The notes under the pieces are model-generated. The model saw nothing but the letters and a program-made list of their open reading frames with translations, ran no database searches and had not been told where the DNA came from. A stretch of DNA of 14,390 bases, from positions 1-14,390 of the forward strand of contig WELB01000206.1 in NCBI GenBank assembly GCA_009602725.1, read 5' to 3'. This DNA comes from Spirogloea muscicola. Taxonomy: Eukaryota > Streptophyta > Zygnematophyceae > Spirogloeales > Spirogloeaceae. Shown here in pieces: positions 7,928 to 14,390 of this stretch (positions are counted from its first letter, which is position 1; every line of letters begins with the position of its first letter). The translations under genes were made by a program, and so were the position numbers.

Positions 7928-8393
7928 TCTGATGAACACAGCTTCCAGCGGGTTATCACATTGACTTGATTGAGATGGAACAGATTAGCCATCATCCATA
8001 TAGTGCTCTGAATAGGGACAATGCAAGCAAATTGCCTCAAACAAGGTCATGCCGCACACTGAGTAGCGTGTCCCCTTCTCATTGAGAGGTCTGGCTCCAA
8101 GAGAGATTGTATAGAAGCTCAATGATTGCTTGAGGGACGTCAACCTGGGCTTTTGACAAGGACCTGCAACATGTCCCCTTTCAGTTGTCTCTGTGAGTGT
8201 ACCTGCAACAGCAGCCAATCAAGGTATCAATTTTTAGATGTGCAGTGCAGGTAAGAGGCAACTTCACAAAGCTCGTGTGAGAGAACATATAGTCTGTGCA
8301 ATAATTGTGTGCTGTATGAATTATCCATACTGTTGCTGCCAGCACACTGGAGTTCATACACTCCATCCCGCCTTACGAAGCTTGACTATTTAA

Positions 8394-8407
8394 GCTTGTA
8401 TACAAGC
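8394..8407. repeat. Perfect 14-bp palindrome
   Basis: GCTTGTATACAAGC is self-complementary over its whole length. It lies between the two convergent genes. It has no loop and no U-tract, so it is not a bacterial-type terminator. Its function is unknown. Confidence 0.6.
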
Positions 8408-8723
8408 AGAACTTCTGGCGCAAACCTTCATACCAGAACCTAGGTTGCCAGAAGCCACCCTAGACTGTTTTTAATGAGGCATTGATAGAGCCAAGCAACT
8501 TATGGAGGGCCGGGCTTCAGATGCCCAGTGCCCTCATGTTGCTAGAAATGAGCAGAGGGTGGCGCCTGCTTATCATCTCTACTGTACTCTACCACTTTGA
8601 AGTGGTTTGGCATTTCTGACTCTTACCGTACCTTTTGAGAAGCTAAAAACTGTGAAACTCCAAGCCCACGACGGTAAGTGCCAAGAGGGTAGCAAGAGGG
8701 TGGTACTGCACCCGCTTTCAAGA

Positions 8724-8785
8724 AAAAGAATGAATAGTCCTCCAATGAGAATGGAAAAGAATGAATGGTCCTCCAATGAGAGGAC
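8724..8785 (+). repeat. Two-unit 31-bp tandem repeat
   Basis: Two units with period 31 share AAAAGAATGAATRGTCCTCC and AATGAGA. The AAAGAATGAA block resembles AAAGAATGAACAGA in the dispersed repeat at 216-300 and 4123-4200. This may be a distant sixth copy that has since been tandemly duplicated. Confidence 0.7.
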
Positions 8786-9100
8786 AGAGAATAACAAGCA
8801 AAGAGCCAATTTGGCGGGATGGCTTAGGAGTGTTCTACCTCGGCAGCTGTGCAGCTTCTAGACACAAGAAACTCTATGTTAACCACATCAAGGAGATGCA
8901 GCTTAATTGTCATTCTTGCCTTCAAACTTGGCCACAGTGGCCAACCTCACTGGAGGCACACTCTCCTTGATGGCACCTCCATGAACAGCTTAGACAATTA
9001 GCCACCTTACGAGTTCTAACCCTGGCACAAGAAAGGGGACTTTCTCAGTCTGGCAGCGCAATTTTTGCCACGTCTTCATCAAGATGGAAAAAGGTCAGCT

Positions 9101-12100
9101 CTACTGTGTGTCCGAGTCATCAACATGCAGAGGCCTCAACCGAAGTTCCTCTAGCGTGCCAAGGATAATGGACAATAGCTGGTTAACGATATTAGTACTT
9201 CCCATTACCTGGTACGCTAGAAGGGAGTCCCCGCTGCCCTCCCGGCGGCAGACGGAGGCAAAGTCGACGACCATGGCCTCAAAGCGCGGCCGTGGCAGTG
9301 GTGGCCGGTGGAGGGCAACCTGGCAGAATACGTTGCAGTCCGCATCCGCCAGCGCCCCACCCTGCCGGCCCGAGAAGCTGGGGCTGCTGAGGACGCCCAC
9401 GAGCCAGGCCTCTGCCTGCTGCGGCGGCGCTGCGCCCAGGAGCGTGTAGAGCACCATGGCGAGAGGCCGCAGGAGGTCACGCGGCAGCCTGTCCCCTGCC
9501 GCAAACAGCAGCGATGCCAGCAGCGCCTTGCCCTCGGAGAGAGCACTCTGGAGGGCCAGAGGTTGATGCCTGCAGGCCCACAACTCCAGTTGCCCTCTAA
9601 GCCAAGGTAAGGATGAATTGAGATGTCCTCATTAGTCATGAATTCTCAAATTTGATAAGTGATCATCATTCGCATTGCTAGGACCTATAGAAGAAGGTAA
9701 TAAATATGTCATGTGTCCCACAGCAATTGCAAGTCAGAGCAACAACAACCAGTTGAGGTATGATGATGCTGCAGTAAGATAACAGTGAGCAGATGATGCC
9801 AAGTCACACAAGAAGAGGAGATAATTGGTATGCCAGTCAAGGATAGTCTCCAAGGGGCCCCACTAGAGGAGTTGAGCAACTGCACCTTTGACAAGCCTCT
9901 ATACTTAGTGTCCTCTCAGGAGGAGCGAGCAGGTAAGTGAGGAAGGTGAGAGCCACTTTGGAGGAGCTCCGCTCCTGGTGCTCAATCACGGCCGCCGCTG
10001 CACGGACAAGGGAGGGAATGCCAGCATAGGGGAGGATGATGGATGGCGCAAAGACGAGGTATCGATGCATCAGGGTGAAGAATGCTGCTAGGACGTCTGT
10101 CCTGTCCGCGAGCTCGCCCCTCTAGAAAGCACAAATCAACACACAAGTTACTTAGGATAATGAACTTTGATAAAGCCCAGGGGATGGCCACTGGATCTCA
10201 GGACGACTCTTTGCCAGGCTAAGGAATTAATTCTATATGTGTCAACACTTGCTATGCTCCAGCTGGCAATCTGAGGCAGGTCAGGAGCATGGCATAAACA
10301 CTCCACATTGCAATGCATTGACGCAGTGCATGCTGTTGGGCTTAATAACTCCTGGACTGTGGGAAGCCTAAGAATCTCCTGTCAATGTGTACTTCATTGA
10401 GGAATGTAGTTGCACCGTGAGGAGCGCAAAGGTGGCCGCTGCAGTGGCATCGAGCGCGTAGCAAAGTGTGCTGTAGCTAGCCGACGACGCGGGGGCGCCG
10501 CCGAGCGCAGCCGGATTTGCCGCAGCAAAGTACACCTCAACGGCCGTCGCAAGGACGTCGAGGCAGGCGGCGTACTGGTACTCAGCAAAGAGCTCAACGA
10601 CCGGCTGCAGCGCAGGCACCATTGGCACCGCGCCCTCCTTGACACTCAGGAACAGCCGAGAGTACACTTCACACAAGGCCTGTCAAAGGACAATCATGCA
10701 TAGTAAGTAGTGAGCCCTGATATTGATTCTTGTTAAGGAGTTTGTCAGAGGAGTTACAGAGGTAAGAGAGCTGGTCTTGTGTCCCAGGCGGAACATGCGC
10801 TTGTGATTTCGTGGTCCAAGCACAGCTTCGGGCTCGTAAGTCGAAACAAGGTAGAGCGAAGTTGCCTAAATCCTTAAAGCTTATCCGGTGACCATGTCCT
10901 TGACCAGATTTGACAGATTCTATAACATTTTTGTGCACCTGTTGCGGTTCTTGCGGTGGAAGACAGAGCAAGACACGAACCCATTGCCACCGTCAAATAA
11001 TGCATGGCACAGTTCAACATTGCGAACTCATGCAGAACATTAACAGCAATTGAATACTGGCAGAGCCACATGGTGCTGCGAGCACCTCGATAACGCTCGC
11101 GTTGGCTCGCCAGCCGGGTAGTGTCAGCAGGGGCTTCAGCATCGGCCACGATTGCTCCATCAGTGCCAGGCACGGGTGCTTCGCAGCCTGCGAGCATGGA
11201 TGGCACGCCGCACGCTGCTGTAAGCCAGCTACTGTATTATTTTCCAATGCAGTAGCAAAGCTGGCTTGTCCGTCATCTGCTTTGGAACAAGCTAGTGCGT
11301 CTGGCCAGCTCTAACGAGCTGAGATGATGGGCACAGCACACGGGACAGCAGCCGCCGCTCAAGTGGACACGTACGCCTGCCGCGGAGCCGAACGTCGCGC
11401 TTGAGGGCTCCAGCGGGAACTCCAAGAAGCGCACGGCTGCCGCCAGCAGCCGCAGCTGGCCAACCAGCGCCGTGGCGGCCTCCTCGCTTTGCACGTCGAC
11501 GGCAGCGAGGTCGGCAGCGCGGGTGAGATACGGCATGGCCAGCCGCGCTGCGAACGCCTCAGCTTGGGCGGCCGGCTGGACAGCTGCGACGACGCGCGCG
11601 AGGCCCTCGACCACCGCCGCGCGGTCCTCCAGCTCCACAGCCTCGGTGGCGCCAGGACCACTGCCGCTGCTGCAGGCTGCCTCTGCGACAACAATCAGGC
11701 GCTCCAGTAGCACAGGGCTGGACAACTGGCTGGTGCACCGCGCGCACACTGCGCGGAAGGCGGCGGCAGCATGGCTGCTGGCACCATGTACCTGCCAAAC
11801 GATCATTAGGCGAAGTCAGGTGCACAGTAAACGCCTAAATGTTGTCAATCAGTAAATAAGTGCAGCAAATGGACCTGGCACTGCATATACTGATGAGCGC
11901 TACTGGCAACCACGGCGCCGTGAGAGGGCTCACTGAGAGAGCACGCAGGAGGTAGCCAAGGACGCCCTCGACGAGCGGGCCCGGTGGGGAGGCGGCGAGC
12001 AAGGCGGCGTTAGCGCCCGCCACGCGGGCAGCGCCGACGACCAGCAGAGGGTGCGACGAGAAGAGCCCTCCGACATGCGACGTCGTCGTGCCATTGAGCG

Positions 12101-14390
12101 CGAGGCCGCCGCCGCCCTCCAGGCCAATGCGGGTGAGCAGCTGCATCAGGAAGGCCTCGCAGGCATGCCGATCCTCGCTCGTCATGACCTTGCCGCCGCC
12201 ACCGCCGCTTCCGGCACCCGGCACCTTCTCGTCCAGCAGCCTACCCTTGACTGCAGAAGAAACCGCACCGACTGTCAACCTTAAGATCAGTAGCAAGATC
12301 TCCACAGACAAACAAACCCTGCCCGCTGCTCTCGGTCATGCTGTCAGGGGAATAGAAGGTCGTCAATCAGGTCTCGCAGAATCAATCTCAATCTCACACA
12401 GAGATCGTGGAGGGGGGTGACGTGTACCTGAAGGAGCCACAGAGACCACAGCAAAGAGTGCCGCCTCTGCTTGCTGCCATGTGGCCGCACCCTGTCACAA
12501 TGAAGCGAGTTGAGGCAAGACCCGTATCTGCAGATAGAAAACTTAACCGCTCTTTCCTACGGTTGAGTACTTGAGATAGAGGGAAGTCCTCGACGGCACT
12601 CAGAAGCACTTGCCTATGTCAGAGTGGACGACGGGGACTGCCAAAAGGTATTGAGAGAGAGGTGCAAGAAGCTGAAGCAATGGTCACACCTCGAGCGTGT
12701 GCGCGATGAAGAGCAGGAACTGACTGCCGAGCAAGTTGAAGCAGGCGTCCAGCCCTTCCGCCGTTATCTGCAGCCCCAGTGCCAAGTCTACGGCACCATC
12801 AGCACAGCAGCAGCAGTGCTGCAGCTGCAGCGGCTGTGACCGCCACTGGGCCAGGTACTGGACTCGGGCGCAGCGCCTTGGACCTGGTCTCGGAAGCGGT
12901 GGAAGGAGTCCGCGTCCTCGGTCGTGCCGTCCCAGGAGACGAAGTCGGACGGGTAGGCAGCCTTGGTGACGAGCACGGCGAGCAGGCGGGTGTAGAGCTC
13001 CCGGCGGAGCGGCGGCCGGCGCTCGGCCACCGGCACGGTGTTGAGGGCGAGGAAGAACTCAACGGCGAGCTCCGCGGCGGCATGCCCTGTGCTGGGCTCG
13101 GCGGCGCACTCCAGCACCAGCTCGGAGAGAGGCAGTGCGCCATCGCAGGACGCCGCCTCAGCTGCCAGGAGCTCAGGGAAGGCGCCCGCCACAGCAGCCG
13201 CCACCTGGCAGAGGCCCCGAGCCAGGTCGGCGTATGCCACTCCGCCGCCGCCGCCGTCGTCGACGTCCTCGTTGCCCTCTTTGGCTGCCGCTGCCAGGCT
13301 GGGGCGCTGGCGGAGAACGGTGTCGACAGTGGCGCGCGCGGCAGCCTCACCATCGGGCCCGGCCCGTGCCGTTGCCACCAGGTCTACCAGTACCTCAACC
13401 GCTGCATCGAGCGCCAGCGGCTCCTCTGCTGTGCCGAGGCTTGCCAGCAGCAGGTGCCAGAGGGTGGGATGATCGCGCGCCATCTCGCCAGCCTCCATGG
13501 CCGGCACTCCCTGGCTGCTGCGCGGGCAGCGACGCACGACGTCGGAGTGAGCGACAAGGGCCGCCAAGGGACTCACAGGGGCGAAGGGAAGACGAGGGAG
13601 GAGGAGGGAGGGAGGGGAAGCGGCCACCTGTAGTCGAGCTTGAGCCAGCTGAGGAGCAGCTGCAGCGCGGGCAGGTGCAGGCGGCCGCCGGGGTGCAGGC
13701 AGCTGCCGCCGCCCAGCGCGCCGCCCAGGCACGCCGCCAGCATCCGCAGCACGTCGCCGAAGCGCGCGCGCATCGCCGCCAGCGCGTCGCGCTGCCGCCG
13801 CCTGCCCACCTGCTCCGACTCCTCCGCCGCAGCCTGGTGGAGACTCGTGTTGGGGTTTTGGAAGGGCTGAGAGAGTCAGTAGCACTGGAGGAGGGAGGTA
13901 CAGTGCCGCTTGGCGGCTCGGCCCCGCCACGACCATGTCCGTAATATGACACGGACGTGGGATGAAGGTGCCGGGCCATGGCTCGGCACACTGATCAAGC
14001 CCCAAGTCGCGCAAAAACTGTAAGCTGGAGACTTGAACCCTCGATCACGAGATTGGGGGGCCGGAACCTTATCGGGAAAAGCGCACCTGCAGCAACGAGA
14101 TGACGACCGCCATGACCTGCTCTGCCGCGGGGCCGGCGGCGGCGGCCGGCAAGGCCGCCGCGCGCAGCGCGTGGTCGAGGAGCTCGGCGGTGGTGAGCGC
14201 GCCAGCTGTCGCCATCGCAGCCGGGCCATTGGCTACGCTACCGGGCGCAGAGGATGCAGAGGCCGCTGCCGGCGGCGGCGTCCGGGCCGCGATGGCTGCC
14301 AGGAGCAGGCAGACGCGGTTGACGACGACTGGGGGGGCGCCGCCGGGCCCGGCGGCCATGAAGGCGGCGAGCAGCCGCGCGAGGCGCGCC
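9101..14390 (-). CDS. MOS14: Transportin-SR / MOS14 (TNPO3) family nuclear import receptor, 5'-truncated, 11 exons in window
   Basis: Karyopherin-beta that carries SR splicing factors into the nucleus and releases them on binding Ran-GTP. Exons: 14390-14087, 13833-13628, 13514-12877, 12787-12690, 12491-12428, 12250-11934, 11791-11375, 11187-11086, 10679-10416, 10121-9886, 9569-9101. Phases agree throughout. The window encodes 1,002 residues to AYQ, or 1,037 if read to the TAG at 9101. About 80-90 N-terminal residues lie beyond 14390. Landmarks by window residue: VVVNRVCLLLAAIAAR near 21-36; VGRRRQRDAL (109-118; family RRRQF); FRDQVQDLALGLQ near 377-389; WQQAEAALF; CLALMEQSWPMLKPLL; SVIEALCEVYSR across 11086/10679; IEHQERSSSKVALTFL; and DFASVCRRE near the end. 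Several joined exons align without gaps to TNPO3, including across splice sites. Plant MOS14 has about 958 residues; the extra length is mainly Ala/Gly-rich inserts such as DVDDGGGGG and GSGGGGGK. Importin-13 is the close alternative. Confidence 0.92.
9104..9208 (-). other. Possible stop-abutting retained intron in last MOS14 exon
   Basis: After LLAYQ the sequence GTAATG is a good donor, and 105 nt later CACACAG is an acceptor directly followed by the TAG at 9103-9101. Removal would end the protein at LLAYQ using the same stop codon. Retention adds 35 residues ending DDSDTQ. The length is 3n and there is no internal stop. The spliced form ends 11 residues after VCRR, close to where TNPO3 ends. 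Which form is normal cannot be decided here. Confidence 0.4.
12788..12876 (-). other. Probable GC-AG intron in MOS14
   Basis: Using donor CAAG/GCGCTG and acceptor GTAG/ACTTGG gives FRDQVQDLALGLQ, which aligns without a gap to FRMRVSDL in TNPO3. The competing GT-AG choice (donor after 12884, acceptor before 12818) is also in phase. It would instead insert a poly-cysteine stretch, HCCCCADGAV, that the family lacks. The GC-AG reading is preferred on homology, but its donor is a weak match to consensus. Confidence 0.55.
13515..13627 (-). other. MOS14 intron with tandem NAGNAG acceptor
   Basis: The acceptor reads GCAGCAG. Splicing after the first AG (exon from 13517) or the second (exon from 13514) keeps the frame and changes the protein by one serine (DYSSQGVP or DYSQGVP). 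Confidence 0.65.
13937..13989. repeat. Paired hairpin-forming inverted repeats in MOS14 intron
   Basis: GTCCGT and ACGGAC (13937-13956) flank an 8-nt loop. Just beyond, a 22-bp near-perfect palindrome (13968-13989) has GTGCCG and CGGCAC arms around GCCATGGC, with one mismatched pair. Both lie in the 253-nt intron 13834-14086, which also has a tRNA T-arm-like stretch on the minus strand near 14032-14050. Together they could be a small inserted element. Confidence 0.5.

Larger units (their letters stand above)
7928..9100. other. Intergenic region between convergent genes
   Basis: This holds the 3' ends of both genes, with CBR ending at 7927 and MOS14 at 9101. Open frames here are short, have no recognisable domains, and differ in composition from the real exons. 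I saw no TGTAA, the polyadenylation signal of many green algae, on either strand downstream of the two stop codons. Transcript ends therefore cannot be placed. It contains a 14-bp palindrome (8394-8407) and a 31-bp tandem repeat (8724-8785). Confidence 0.6.

Noticed and set aside
10873-11206. Extra MOS14 exon between 11086 and 10679
   Set aside because: The 110-codon frame there breaks family similarity, while joining 11086 directly to 10679 gives a gapless SVIEALCEVYSR match.
11880-11933. Extending the MOS14 exon past 11934 to a donor near 11885
   Set aside because: It would add residues (VSPLTAPWLPVALISICSA) with no family counterpart. The GTGAGC donor after 11934 gives a gapless join to VHGASSHAAAAFRAVC.
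12779-13944. Long plus-strand open frames of up to 284 codons
   Set aside because: They lie opposite GC-rich MOS14 exons, have Arg/Ala/Gly-rich meaningless translations, and vanish outside those exons. They are antisense shadows.
14020-14086. A tRNA gene on the minus strand
   Set aside because: Only a T-arm-like stretch is present. I could not form an acceptor stem, D-arm or anticodon arm, and the T-stem itself pairs poorly.
1-14390. A new multi-gene defence or biosynthetic system
   Set aside because: Only two unrelated housekeeping-type genes and transposon debris are present; nothing suggests a functional cluster.

Overview
This is nuclear DNA from an intron-rich eukaryote. The best fit is a chlorophyte green alga, possibly a trebouxiophyte-type genome, but no species can be named. 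Three things point there: two densely split genes with GC-rich exons, proteins closest to plant and algal versions of their families, and decayed LINE and Ty1/copia retrotransposon debris. There is no operon structure, rRNA gene, CRISPR array or intact mobile element.

Layout. Bases 1-4250 are a retrotransposon graveyard. They hold three decayed C-terminal fragments of a LINE-type reverse transcriptase polyprotein (330-572 minus, about 1090-1440 plus, 3545-4060 plus). They also hold a broken Ty1/copia gag-protease segment on the minus strand (2287-3110, with a readable CCHC zinc knuckle and a protease-like WLIDIGAT motif), a probable copia pre-integrase fragment (3132-3323 minus), and a short dispersed repeat in both orientations. 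Bases 4250-4552 are the 5' flank of the first gene and include a 14-bp palindrome with a G-box core.

Gene 1 (4553-7927, plus) is a complete 12-exon NADH-cytochrome b5 reductase of the mitochondrial (CBR2-like) type, about 320 residues. A single N at 4613 in exon 1 breaks the reading frame. Gene 2 (14390 down to 9101, minus) is an 11-exon, 5'-truncated karyopherin-beta of the transportin-SR / MOS14 (TNPO3) family, which imports SR splicing factors. About 80-90 N-terminal residues lie beyond the window. The two genes converge, and 7928-9100 between them shows no gene.

The two genes have no evident functional link: one is a mitochondrial or membrane redox enzyme, the other a nuclear import receptor. 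The most interesting signals are in RNA processing. There is one clear GC-AG intron and one probable one. Two introns have lengths divisible by three and no stop codon, so retaining them would keep the frame; one of these ends directly against the stop codon of the import receptor. One acceptor is of the NAGNAG type. I found no new multi-gene system.
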